DNA of 38,984 nucleotides from an uncultured Nocardioides sp. (GTDB taxonomy: Bacteria; Actinomycetota; Actinomycetes; Propionibacteriales; Nocardioidaceae). How positions within the stretch are numbered: position 1 is the stretch's first letter; every line of letters begins with the position of its first letter. The stretch is taken from contig CADCUM010000078.1 of assembly GCA_902805885.1 (NCBI GenBank), forward strand, positions 51,079 to 90,062, in the 5' to 3' direction. A program made the translations under genes and the position numbers. The notes beneath the pieces were generated by a model that was not told where the DNA came from, did no database searches, and saw only the letters and a program-made list of their open reading frames with translations. Shown one piece after another: positions 18,191 through 25,386 of this stretch.

Positions 18191-18816
18191 TGCCGGCGAC
18201 GACCGTCCACCTCGTGCGCCACGGCGAGGTCCACAACCCCGACGGGATCCTCTACGGGCGCCTCGAGGGGTTCGCCCTCTCGGAGCGTGGACACCGGATG
18301 GCCGAGCGGGTCGCCGCCGCCCTGGCCGGCCGCGACGTCACCCACCTGGTCGCCTCGCCGCTGGAGCGGACCCTCCAGACCGCTGCGCCACTGGCGCAAC
18401 GCCTCGGCCTGGAGGTGCACCACGACGAACGGGTCGTGGAGGCGGGGAGCCGGCTGGAGGGCCTCCGCCTCGCCGGCGCGCGGCGGGTCCTCCGGACGCC
18501 GGCGGCGTGGCGGCACCTCTGGAACCCCGTCCGCCCGTCCTGGGGCGAGTCCTACCACGAGGTGGTCGAGCGGGTGCTGGCCGCGATCGACGACGCCCGC
18601 TCAGCGGCGTACGGACACGAGGCGGTCGTGGTCTCCCACCAGCTGCCGATCTGGGCGACCCGGCTGCACCTCGAGGGCCGCTCGCTCGTGCACGACCCCC
18701 GGCGACGCCAGTGCGGCCTGTCCTCGATCACCTCGCTGCAGTTCGACGGGGTCCGGGTGACCTCGGTGGCCTACTCCGAGCCCGCCGCCGACCTCGTGCC
18801 CGCGCGAGGGCGATGA
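18190..18816 (+). CDS. Histidine phosphatase superfamily protein in the DPA operon
   Basis: 208 aa. The phosphate-binding motif is HLVRHGEVHNPDGILYGRLEG with nucleophile H11, followed by the general acid region SPLERTLQTA and the second histidine H150 in VVVSHQLPIW. This is the histidine phosphatase (phosphoglycerate-mutase-like) fold; length and motifs suit a small-molecule phosphatase rather than glycolytic mutase. It is translationally coupled to dprE2 by TGATG. The pathway needs removal of the 5-phosphate from DPPR before DprE1 acts, so this enzyme is a candidate for that step. That is inference from context: the mycobacterial candidate (Rv3807c) is a PAP2-type protein of different fold. 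Confidence 0.85.
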   Translation: MPATTVHLVRHGEVHNPDGILYGRLEGFALSERGHRMAERVAAALAGRDVTHLVASPLERTLQTAAPLAQRLGLEVHHDERVVEAGSRLEGLRLAGARRVLRTPAAWRHLWNPVRPSWGESYHEVVERVLAAIDDARSAAYGHEAVVVSHQLPIWATRLHLEGRSLVHDPRRRQCGLSSITSLQFDGVRVTSVAYSEPAADLVPARGR

Positions 18817-18819
18817 CGC

Positions 18820-20136
18820 ATGGCCGGCCGACGACGCGTCCGTCCCGAGCCGGCGGTCGACGCGCCGCCCGGCGAGCCGGACGCCGCCGCGCACGGTGGA
18901 CAGCTGCCCGCGGGCAGTGCACAGATCGCGGTCGCGCTCATGGTGATGAACGTGTCGATGTACGCCTTCACGATGTCGGCGGCTCGCGTCCTCGGTCCGA
19001 CGCCGTACGGCGCCTTCGTCGCGGTCGTCAACGCGATGCTGATCGTCAGTGTCCTCCAGCTGGGGCTCCAGGCCACGGCAGCACGGCGCATCAGCGCCGA
19101 TCCGGAGCACGTCGACGAGATCGAGCGACAGATCCTGCGCGTGTCGTTCCGGGCAGCAGTGCTGCTCGGTGCGGTGCTCCTGGCGGCGGCGCCGGTGGTG
19201 GACCGGCTCCTCGGCCTGGGAAGCCTCGCGACGGCGCTGCTCATGGCGGTCGCGTCCGTTCCGCTCACCATGTCCGGGGCACAGGCCGGGATCCTGCAGG
19301 GCGAGCGCAGGTGGCGCGAGCTCGCGGTGCTGTACGTCCTGTCCGGTGTGCCGAGGCTCGTGGTCGGGCTGGCGCTGGTCCTGTGGCAGCCCACCCAGCT
19401 GATGGCGTTCCTGGGGCTCGCGGTGGGGTTCGTGGCGCCCTACCTCTACGGCCTGACCGTCCTGCGGCGAGGACGGCGCGGACGGGACGCCCGCGCCCGG
19501 GGCGATGGGTCGCACCCGCACGGGTTCGTCCCCGTCATGAGGGAGACCGCTCGCAGCTCGCAGGCGCTCCTCGCCTTCTTCGCGCTGACGAACGCCGACA
19601 TGCTCGTCGCGAGGACCGTGCTCGACCCGGGCGACTCGGGACTCTACGCCGCCGGCGTCCTGGTTTCGCGCGCCGTCCTCTTCCTCCCGCAGTCCGTGGT
19701 CGTCCTCGCCTTCCCCTCGATGTCGGCCGAGGACGGTGCGGCGCGGGCCCTGGGCCGCAGTGTCGCAGCGGTGGTGGTGCTGGGGGCGCTGTGCACGGCC
19801 GCGACGGCCGTCCTCCCGGACGTGGTCCTGGTCCTGGCCGGGGGAGGGGCCTACGCCGCGGTCCGCGACCAGCTCTGGCTCTTCGCAGCGCTGGGGACCG
19901 TGATGGCGGTGCTCCAGCTGCTGGTCTACTCGGTGCTGGCTCGGCAGGGACGGCACTCGGTCCACCTGGTGTGGGCGGCCCTCGCTCTCATGCTGGCGGG
20001 GGCGACCACCGTGTCCAGCGTGACCGGGCTGCTCGCGGTCGTCCTGCTCGCGGACACGGTCCTGCTGATGGTGCTGGGTGTCCTCGCCCACGTCACTGCC
20101 CGCGGACGGGTGGTCCGGCGCGCTCGTGAGTCCTAG
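18820..20136 (+). CDS. Lipid-linked oligosaccharide flippase (MATE/MOP family)
   Basis: 438 aa with about twelve hydrophobic segments after a 35-residue polar N-terminus. The opening AQIAVALMVMNVSMYAFTMSAARVLGPTPYGAF has the helix-loop pattern of Wzx-type polysaccharide-biosynthesis exporters, including the 'xxARxLGPxxYG' segment. It starts 3 nt after the phosphatase stop and is the last gene of the ubiA-dprE1-dprE2 operon. Context suggests it moves a polyprenyl-phosphate-linked sugar, possibly DPA itself, across the membrane to the AftA-like enzyme. The substrate is inferred only. The family is fairly sure. Confidence 0.8.
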   Translation: MAGRRRVRPEPAVDAPPGEPDAAAHGGQLPAGSAQIAVALMVMNVSMYAFTMSAARVLGPTPYGAFVAVVNAMLIVSVLQLGLQATAARRISADPEHVDEIERQILRVSFRAAVLLGAVLLAAAPVVDRLLGLGSLATALLMAVASVPLTMSGAQAGILQGERRWRELAVLYVLSGVPRLVVGLALVLWQPTQLMAFLGLAVGFVAPYLYGLTVLRRGRRGRDARARGDGSHPHGFVPVMRETARSSQALLAFFALTNADMLVARTVLDPGDSGLYAAGVLVSRAVLFLPQSVVVLAFPSMSAEDGAARALGRSVAAVVVLGALCTAATAVLPDVVLVLAGGGAYAAVRDQLWLFAALGTVMAVLQLLVYSVLARQGRHSVHLVWAALALMLAGATTVSSVTGLLAVVLLADTVLLMVLGVLAHVTARGRVVRRARES

Positions 20137-20139
20137 GGT
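20134..20139 (+). promoter_or_regulatory. -10 box TAGGGT of the small zinc-finger-like gene, leaderless spacing
   Basis: TAGGGT overlaps the TAG stop of the flippase and ends 6 nt before ATG 20146. No Shine-Dalgarno is seen. Confidence 0.55.
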
Positions 20140-20145
20140 GGCCGG

Positions 20146-20304
20146 ATGGACGACGCAGGCACGGAGGCGGAACCGGACGTCATGGAGCTGCTGGACAGGG
20201 TGGGGGAGAGCCTGGTGTGCCGCGTGTGCGGGTCGCTCGTGGCGTCGACCGACCCCTACCCGCGGGCCCACTGGGACTGGCACGAGACCCCGAACGGCGC
20301 CTGA
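20146..20304 (+). CDS. 52-aa protein with a C2H2-like zinc-finger pattern
   Basis: A very short gene of 52 codons. Residues C25-x2-C28 and H42-x3-H46, 13 residues apart, give a C2H2-type zinc-binding pattern (VCRVCGSLVAS ... RAHWDWHE). The N-terminal 20 residues are acidic. Support for translation is the leaderless -10 box and codon use like its neighbours (G or C in most third positions). It follows the flippase by 9 nt and converges on another small gene, with a hairpin covering both stops. The function is unknown; similar tiny zinc-finger proteins in actinobacteria are usually annotated as hypothetical. Confidence 0.65.
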   Translation: MDDAGTEAEPDVMELLDRVGESLVCRVCGSLVASTDPYPRAHWDWHETPNGA

Positions 20305-20316
20305 GGGCGGTCAGGC
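20299..20316. terminator. Short hairpin spanning both stop codons of a convergent pair
   Basis: GCCTGA (20299-20304), loop GGGCGG, TCAGGC (20311-20316). The stem contains the TGA of the plus-strand gene and the TCA (stop) of the minus-strand gene. With only 6 bp it is a weak terminator candidate. Confidence 0.3.
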
Positions 20317-20529
20317 TCCCTGCCCCAGGGGCTCGATCGCGTCGTCCTCCACGAGCTGCTCGAGCGCGAGGGAGCAGCCCGACTGCCAGGTGCCGTCCTC
20401 GTCCTGGAACGAGACCACCGCCTCCCCGGTGCACTCGGCTGCGGCTCCACCGTGGTGGGTGCACCTGCCCTGAGCTGCGGGGGAGTCCGCGTCGTACAGG
20501 TCGGGGTCGAACGTCTGCGACGGCTTCAT
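20311..20529 (-). CDS. 72-aa hypothetical protein with conserved-looking Cys/His residues
   Basis: Short acidic protein. Cysteines and histidines occur as CTHHGG near residue 23, AEC near 33 and GC near 52, which together could bind a metal. The segment [21 protein letters not shown] is followed by an acidic tail. A strong GGAGG lies about 6 nt before the ATG (minus strand GAAGGAGGCCAGCC), which supports it as a real gene. It converges with the 52-aa zinc-finger-like gene and lies about 200 bp from hisA, pointing away from it. The function is unknown. Confidence 0.65.
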   Translation of the reverse strand: MKPSQTFDPDLYDADSPAAQGRCTHHGGAAAECTGEAVVSFQDEDGTWQSGCSLALEQLVEDDAIEPLGQGA

Positions 20530-20717
20530 GGCTGGCCTCCTTCGTCTCCGTTCACGATGCGTCCGACCGACTCACCACGGCTCCATCCGCAGGGGTGGGC
20601 TCCGGCCGGGACGGGCTCGGCCCCCGGCTCAGCGCGGCGCACCTCGGGGCGAGAAGGTCGACGACGGCTCACGTCTCGCCGTCGTACCTGCCGGTCGGCG
20701 GGGACCGCCGGGATCCC

Positions 20718-20723
20718 TAGGAT
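20718..20723 (+). promoter_or_regulatory. -10 box TAGGAT of hisA, leaderless spacing
   Basis: TAGGAT ends 7 nt before ATG 20731 with no Shine-Dalgarno. This gives hisA its own promoter, separate from hisDCBH. The remaining sequence of the 200-nt gap (20530-20717) shows no gene. Confidence 0.65.
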
Positions 20724-20730
20724 CGGCACC

Positions 20731-21462
20731 ATGCCGGACCACCTGGAGCTGCTGCCTGCCGTCGACATCAAGGACGGCCAGGCCGTCCAGCTGGTCCAGG
20801 GGGTCGACGGATCGGAGAAGCGGTTCGGCGACCCCGTCGAGGCGGCGCTGCGGTGGCAGGAGGCGGGGGCGGAGTGGATCCACCTCGTCGACCTGGACGC
20901 GGCCTTCGGCCACGGGCACAACCGCGAGCTGCAGGCGCGCATCGTCGGCGCCCTGGACATCCGGGTCGAGATGAGCGGTGGCATCCGCGACGACGAGTCC
21001 CTCGAGGCGGCCATGGCGACCGGGTGCCGACGGGTGAACATCGGCACCGCGGCGCTCGAGCAGCCCGAGTGGTGCGCGCGCGCGATCGCGGCGTACGGCG
21101 ACCGGGTCGCCGTCGGCCTCGACGTGCGCGGGACGACCCTGGCGGCGCGGGGCTGGACGCGCGAGGGCGGCGACCTCTACGAGACGTTGGCGCGCCTGGA
21201 CTCCGAGGGCTGCGCGCGCTACGTCGTCACCGACGTCAACAAGGACGGGATGCTCCAGGGGCCCAACCTCCAGCTGCTGCGTGACGTCTGCGCGGCCACC
21301 GACCGCCCCGTGGTCGCGAGTGGCGGGGTCACCACGCTCGACGACATCCGTGCGTTGATGGACCTCGTGCCCGACGGCGTCGAGGGTGCCATCGCCGGGA
21401 CCGCGCTCTACGAGGGCCGCTTCACCCTCGAGGACGCGCTCGCCCTGACGCGGGGCGCCTGA
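20731..21462 (+). CDS. priA: PriA-type phosphoribosyl isomerase (HisA, possibly also TrpF)
   Basis: 243 aa (beta-alpha)8 barrel. It isomerises ProFAR to PRFAR in histidine synthesis; in actinobacteria lacking trpF the same enzyme also isomerises PRA for tryptophan. Motifs: [18 protein letters not shown] with the catalytic Asp, [25 protein letters not shown] (the PriA version of the first phosphate-binding loop), [11 protein letters not shown] with the Arg and Trp conserved in Pri[11 protein letters not shown] and [12 protein letters not shown]. The close match to the mycobacterial PriA motif set suggests bifunctionality, which sequence alone cannot prove. It is expressed from a leaderless promoter and leads hisA-nudix-hisF. 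Confidence 0.94.
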   Translation: MPDHLELLPAVDIKDGQAVQLVQGVDGSEKRFGDPVEAALRWQEAGAEWIHLVDLDAAFGHGHNRELQARIVGALDIRVEMSGGIRDDESLEAAMATGCRRVNIGTAALEQPEWCARAIAAYGDRVAVGLDVRGTTLAARGWTREGGDLYETLARLDSEGCARYVVTDVNKDGMLQGPNLQLLRDVCAATDRPVVASGGVTTLDDIRALMDLVPDGVEGAIAGTALYEGRFTLEDALALTRGA

Positions 21463-21464
21463 GC

Positions 21465-21920
21465 ATGGAGTTCACCGAGTACCACACCCGGCTGGCCGCC
21501 TACGCCCTGCTCGTCGACGAGGTCGACGGGCACGAGCGGGTGCTGCTCACGTGGTGGAACGGCGAGGGCCACAGCGACCCGGCGTGGTCGCTCCCCGGCG
21601 GCGGCATCGACTTCGACGAGTCGGTCCTCGACGGCCTGGTGCGCGAGGTGTACGAGGAGACCGGCTACCACGTGGAGCGCGGCGCCCTCCTCGCCGAGGA
21701 CTTCTTCACCGCGCGCGGCCGGACCTTCGACGGCTGGATCCGCTCCCAGCGCTTCGTCTTCGACGCGACGATCACCGGCGGCGAGCTGGGCACCACCGAG
21801 GTCGACGGCTCCACCGACCACGCCGCCTGGGTGCCGCTGGACGAGCTCGAGGGCCAGCCCCGCGCTGACATCGTCGACGTCGCGCTGGCCGCCCGTCAGC
21901 TGCGGGCGGTGCGGCCATGA
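21465..21920 (+). CDS. Nudix hydrolase inside the hisA-hisF cluster
   Basis: 151 aa. The Nudix box begins at [20 protein letters not shown] and continues E-E-T-G-Y, matching GX5EX7REUXEEXGU. Flanking elements [21 protein letters not shown] and [11 protein letters not shown] are typical. ATG 21465 lies 2 nt after the hisA stop and the stop overlaps hisF by 4 nt (ATGA), so it is co-translated with two histidine genes. The substrate cannot be read from the sequence. In M. tuberculosis the equivalent slot between hisA and hisF holds impA. A role on phosphoribosyl-nucleotides or housecleaning is possible. Confidence 0.9.
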   Translation: MEFTEYHTRLAAYALLVDEVDGHERVLLTWWNGEGHSDPAWSLPGGGIDFDESVLDGLVREVYEETGYHVERGALLAEDFFTARGRTFDGWIRSQRFVFDATITGGELGTTEVDGSTDHAAWVPLDELEGQPRADIVDVALAARQLRAVRP

Positions 21921-22678
21921 GCCTCGCCGTCCGCGTGATCCCGTGCCTCGACGTCGACGGCGGACGTGTGGTGAAGGGGGTCAACTTCCAGGAGCTCCGT
22001 GACGCCGGCGACCCCGTCGAGCTGGCCCGCCTCTACGACGCCGAGGGCGCGGACGAGCTCACCTTCCTCGACATCTCCGCCTCCCACGAGGGCCGTGCCA
22101 CCACCATGGAGGTGGTGAGCAGGTGCGCCGAGGAGGTCTTCATCCCGCTCACGGTGGGCGGGGGAGTGAGCAGCGTGGCCGACGTCGACCGGCTGCTCCG
22201 CGCGGGTGCGGACAAGGTCGCCGTCAACACGGCCGCCATCCGCCGACCCGAGCTGGTGAAGGAGATCGCGGACCGGTTCGGCAGCCAGGTGCTGGTCATC
22301 AGCGTCGACGCGCGCCGGGCACCCGGTCAGCCGAGCGGCTTCGAGGTGACCACCCACGGCGGCCGGACGTCCGCCGACCTCGACGCCGTCGAGTGGGCCG
22401 CGCGGGCCGCGGGCCTGGGGGCGGGGGAGGTCCTCCTCAACGCGATGGACGCCGACGGCACGACCGACGGCTTCGACGTCGAGCTCATCCGCGCCGTACG
22501 ACGCGAGGTGTCCGTCCCGGTCATCGCCAGCGGCGGTGCCGGCGCGGTGGAGCACTTCCCCCCGGCGGTCGAGGCCGGCGCCGACGCCGTGCTGGCGGCG
22601 ACCGTGTTCCACTTCGGGACGCTGAGGATCGGCGAGGTGAAGGCGGGCCTGTCCGCTGCGGGTCACCCGGTCCGCTGA
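21917..22678 (+). CDS. hisF: Imidazole glycerol phosphate synthase, cyclase subunit HisF
   Basis: 253 aa (beta-alpha)8 barrel that uses ammonia from HisH to convert PRFAR to imidazole-glycerol phosphate and AICAR. The catalytic aspartates are in [14 protein letters not shown] (D12) and [15 protein letters not shown]. Other motifs are [34 protein letters not shown] and [13 protein letters not shown]. It overlaps the Nudix gene by 4 nt. hisI and hisE do not follow; an amino acid ABC transporter does. Confidence 0.97.
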   Translation: MSLAVRVIPCLDVDGGRVVKGVNFQELRDAGDPVELARLYDAEGADELTFLDISASHEGRATTMEVVSRCAEEVFIPLTVGGGVSSVADVDRLLRAGADKVAVNTAAIRRPELVKEIADRFGSQVLVISVDARRAPGQPSGFEVTTHGGRTSADLDAVEWAARAAGLGAGEVLLNAMDADGTTDGFDVELIRAVRREVSVPVIASGGAGAVEHFPPAVEAGADAVLAATVFHFGTLRIGEVKAGLSAAGHPVR

Positions 22679-22693
22679 CGTCGCTCGCCGCAC

Positions 22694-22699
22694 TAGGAT
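22694..22699 (+). promoter_or_regulatory. -10 box TAGGAT of the ABC substrate-binding gene, leaderless spacing
   Basis: TAGGAT ends 6 nt before ATG 22706, with no Shine-Dalgarno in between. Confidence 0.6.
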
Positions 22700-22705
22700 C
22701 CGTCC

Positions 22706-23617
22706 ATGCGCACGATGTCTCCGCGGCTCGCCGTCCCCGCCCTGGCCGCCACCGCGATCGCCCTCTCCGCCTGCGCCCCTGCCGACGAGGCGTCCGACTC
22801 GAGCGAGGGCGTCGGGTCCGGCGAGTCGAGCTCGGGGTCGGCCGGCTCCGAGCCGGAGGCCGAGGAGTGCACCCCCGACTCGATGGAGACCCTGTCCCCC
22901 GGGACGCTGACCATCGCCACCGACTCGCCGGCGTACGAGCCCTGGTTCGTCGACGACGACCCCACCAACGGCAAGGGCTACGAGTCCGCCGTGGCCTATG
23001 CGGTCGCGGAGCAGCTCGGCTACACCGAGGACCAGGTCACGTGGGTGACGGTGCCGTTCAACAAGGTCGTCCAGCCCGGCGCCAAGGACTTCGACTTCGA
23101 CGTCAACCAGGTCTCCATCACCGAGGAGCGCAGGAACGCGGTCGACTTCTCCAGCGGCTACTACGACGTCCGGCAGACCGTCATCACCACCGAGGGCAGC
23201 GCCATCGACGGCGCGACGTCCCTCACCGAGCTCGCCGACGCCAGGCTGGGTGCCCAGGTCGGCACCACCAGCCTCACCGCCATCGAGGAGCAGGTCCAGC
23301 CGTCGGAGGATCCCGCTGTCTTCGACACCAACGACCAGGCGGTGCAGTCGTTGCAGAACGGACAGATCGACGGCATCGTCGTCGACCTCCCGACCGCCTA
23401 CTTCATGACCGCGGTGCAGCTCGACGACGGTGTGATCGTCGGTCAGCTCCCGCTGCCCGAGGGAGCCGAGGTCGAGCAGTTCGGCGCCGTGCTCGACAAG
23501 GGCAGCCCGCTCACCGACTGCGTCAGCCAGGCGGTCGACACGCTCCGCGAGGACGGGATCCTCGACCAGATCGCCGACCAGTGGCTGGAGCAGCAGGGCG
23601 CGCCCGAGCTCTCCTGA
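22706..23617 (+). CDS. Amino acid ABC transporter substrate-binding lipoprotein (SBP_bac_3)
   Basis: 303 aa. A lipoprotein signal peptide ends in LSAC with C23 as the lipidated residue, followed by a Ser/Gly/Glu-rich linker (about 25-55). The family 3 solute-binding domain starts at GTLTIATDSPAYEPWF and includes GYESAVAYAVAEQLGY, DFDVNQVSITEERR, VDFSSGYYDVRQTVIT and the hinge region LGAQVGTTSLTA. It should bind a polar amino acid outside the membrane. It is the first gene of a three-gene importer operon after hisF; a histidine substrate is conceivable but not shown. Its stop overlaps the permease gene by one base (TGATG). Confidence 0.92.
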   Translation: MRTMSPRLAVPALAATAIALSACAPADEASDSSEGVGSGESSSGSAGSEPEAEECTPDSMETLSPGTLTIATDSPAYEPWFVDDDPTNGKGYESAVAYAVAEQLGYTEDQVTWVTVPFNKVVQPGAKDFDFDVNQVSITEERRNAVDFSSGYYDVRQTVITTEGSAIDGATSLTELADARLGAQVGTTSLTAIEEQVQPSEDPAVFDTNDQAVQSLQNGQIDGIVVDLPTAYFMTAVQLDDGVIVGQLPLPEGAEVEQFGAVLDKGSPLTDCVSQAVDTLREDGILDQIADQWLEQQGAPELS

Positions 23618-24495
23618 TGAGCCGTGACTCCACGACGAGCGGCCTCGTCGACGACTGGGCGCCGTCGGCCGCCCAGCGCGAGCGGGACGCGTGGCGGCGC
23701 CGGCAGACCGTCCGCAGCACGGGCGTCGCCGCCCTCAGCACGGTGCTCGTGCTGGGGCTCGCCGGCGCAGCGGTGGTGTCCTCCCCGGGGTTCCAGCGGG
23801 TGCGGGAGACCTACTTCAGCTGGGACAAGGCCGTCGACTCGTTCCCGGCCGTCCTCGAGGGGCTCTGGCTCAACATCCGGGTGATGGCGCTGTGCGCGGT
23901 CCTGATCGTCGCGCTGAGCCTCGTCATCGCGATCATGCGCACCGTCCGCGGTCCCGTCGCCTTCCCGCTGCGCCTCCTCGGCACCGTGTACGTCGACGTG
24001 TTCCGCGGGCTCCCGCTGCTCCTCGTGCTCTTCCTGCTCGGCTTCGGGGGACCGGCCCTGAACCTCACCGGGCTTCCCCGGTCGGCGCTGTTCTGGGGCT
24101 GCTCGGCCCTCGTGCTGTCCTACTCGGCGTACGTCGCAGAGGTCTTCCGTGCAGGCATCGAGTCCGTCCATCCCAGCCAGCGGCTCGCGGGGAGGGCACT
24201 CGGGCTCGGCTACGCCCAGACCCTGCGGCACGTGGTCCTGCCGCAGGCGTGGCGCCGGGTGCTCCCGCCGCTCATGAACGACCTCGTCTCGCTGCAGAAG
24301 GACTCCGGCCTGATCGCCGTGCTGGGCGTCGTCGACGCGATCCGCGCCGCCCAGATCGAGACGGCCCGCGACTTCAACTACACGCCGTACGTCGTCGCCG
24401 GCGTGCTCTTCATCTGCCTGACCGTGCCGATGGCCCGGCTCACCGACTGGTTCGCCCGCAAGCAGGGCTTCCACGGCGCCGGGGGCATGCTGTGA
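23617..24495 (+). CDS. Amino acid ABC transporter permease (HisMQ/GlnP type)
   Basis: 292 aa. A polar N-terminus with an Arg-rich stretch (about 20-32) precedes one N-terminal helix, then the BPD_transp_1 core with five or so helices. The coupling EAA loop reads GRALGLGYAQTLRHVVLPQAWRRVLPPL. YVDVFRGLPLLLVLFLL and VAEVFRAGIESVHPSQ are typical of the polar amino acid permease family. It is coupled to both neighbours (one-base overlap with the binding protein, 4-nt GTGA overlap with the ATPase). A single permease gene implies a homodimeric channel. Confidence 0.93.
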   Translation: MSRDSTTSGLVDDWAPSAAQRERDAWRRRQTVRSTGVAALSTVLVLGLAGAAVVSSPGFQRVRETYFSWDKAVDSFPAVLEGLWLNIRVMALCAVLIVALSLVIAIMRTVRGPVAFPLRLLGTVYVDVFRGLPLLLVLFLLGFGGPALNLTGLPRSALFWGCSALVLSYSAYVAEVFRAGIESVHPSQRLAGRALGLGYAQTLRHVVLPQAWRRVLPPLMNDLVSLQKDSGLIAVLGVVDAIRAAQIETARDFNYTPYVVAGVLFICLTVPMARLTDWFARKQGFHGAGGML

Positions 24496-25256
24496 CGGCG
24501 GCCGTGGAGCCGGAGCGGACGGGGGAGCTCCTCCGCCTCGCCGGGGTGCGCAAGTCCTTCGGTGGCAACGTCGTGCTGCGCTCGGTCGACCTCGAGGTGC
24601 ACCCCGGGGAGTGCGTCGTGCTCATCGGGGCCTCGGGCTCGGGCAAGTCCACCCTGCTGAGGTGCGTCAACCTGCTCGAGGTGGTCGACGACGGGCTCAT
24701 CACCTTCGACGGTCGCGACATCACGGACCCCCGCGTCGACGGCGACGAGGTGCGCTCGCGGATGGGCATGGTGTTCCAGGCCTACAACCTCTTCCCGCAC
24801 CTCACGGTGCTGGGCAACGTCACGCTCGCGCTGCGCAAGGTGCACGGCGTCCCTGCGGGGGAGGCCGACGAGCGCGGGCTCGCGATGCTCGAGCGGGTCG
24901 GGCTCGCCGGCCGCGCCCGCTCCCGCCCGGACGACCTGTCGGGCGGGCAGCAGCAGCGCGTCGCGATCGCCCGCGCCCTGGTGTCCAGCCCCCGGCTGAT
25001 GCTGCTCGACGAGGTCACCTCCGCGCTCGACCCCGAGCTCGTGGGCGAGGTGCTCGACCTGCTCGGCGAGCTCAAGGACGACGGCGTGACGATGCTGGTC
25101 AACACCCACGAGATGGGCTTCGCCCGAGAGGTCGCCGACCAGGTCTGCTTCCTCCATGACGGCGTCGTCCACGAGCGCGGCGCGCCCGAGGCGCTGCTCG
25201 GGGACCCGCGCGAGGAGCGCACGCGCGCCTTCCTGTCGCGGATCCGCGCGTCCTGA
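24492..25256 (+). CDS. Amino acid ABC transporter ATP-binding protein
   Basis: 254 aa. Walker A is GASGSGKST, the signature is LSGGQQQRVAIARAL, Walker B is LMLLDEVTSALD and the H-loop is NTHEMGFAREVAD, which is typical of the polar amino acid (GlnQ/HisP) importer ATPases. The Q-loop is VFQAYNLFPH. All residues needed for ATP hydrolysis are present. Start GTG 24492 overlaps the permease stop by 4 nt. It is the last gene of the importer operon; no clear terminator follows before the exporter genes. Confidence 0.95.
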   Translation: MTAAVEPERTGELLRLAGVRKSFGGNVVLRSVDLEVHPGECVVLIGASGSGKSTLLRCVNLLEVVDDGLITFDGRDITDPRVDGDEVRSRMGMVFQAYNLFPHLTVLGNVTLALRKVHGVPAGEADERGLAMLERVGLAGRARSRPDDLSGGQQQRVAIARALVSSPRLMLLDEVTSALDPELVGEVLDLLGELKDDGVTMLVNTHEMGFAREVADQVCFLHDGVVHERGAPEALLGDPREERTRAFLSRIRAS

Positions 25257-25297
25257 CACGTTTCGGATTCGTCCGCTGTCGGTGGCCAGGAATAACC

Positions 25298-25314
25298 TGA
25301 CCGAACGGTCGGTT
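25298..25314. promoter_or_regulatory. Operator-like dyad upstream of the ABC exporter
   Basis: GACCG-AA-CGGTC forms a perfect 5-bp dyad inside TGACCGAACGGTCGGTT, about 75 nt before GTG 25387. Dyads of this GACCG/CGGTC type are often bound by TetR-family repressors of exporter genes. No regulator gene is adjacent, so this is a guess. TAACCT at 25293-25298 could be an overlapping -10 box. Confidence 0.3.
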
Positions 25315-25386
25315 GGGCCGTGGGCCGGGTCCACGACCAGCGACCGGGACTGCGCGGGCACGAGGGCGAGGAGGCGGGCGACACCA

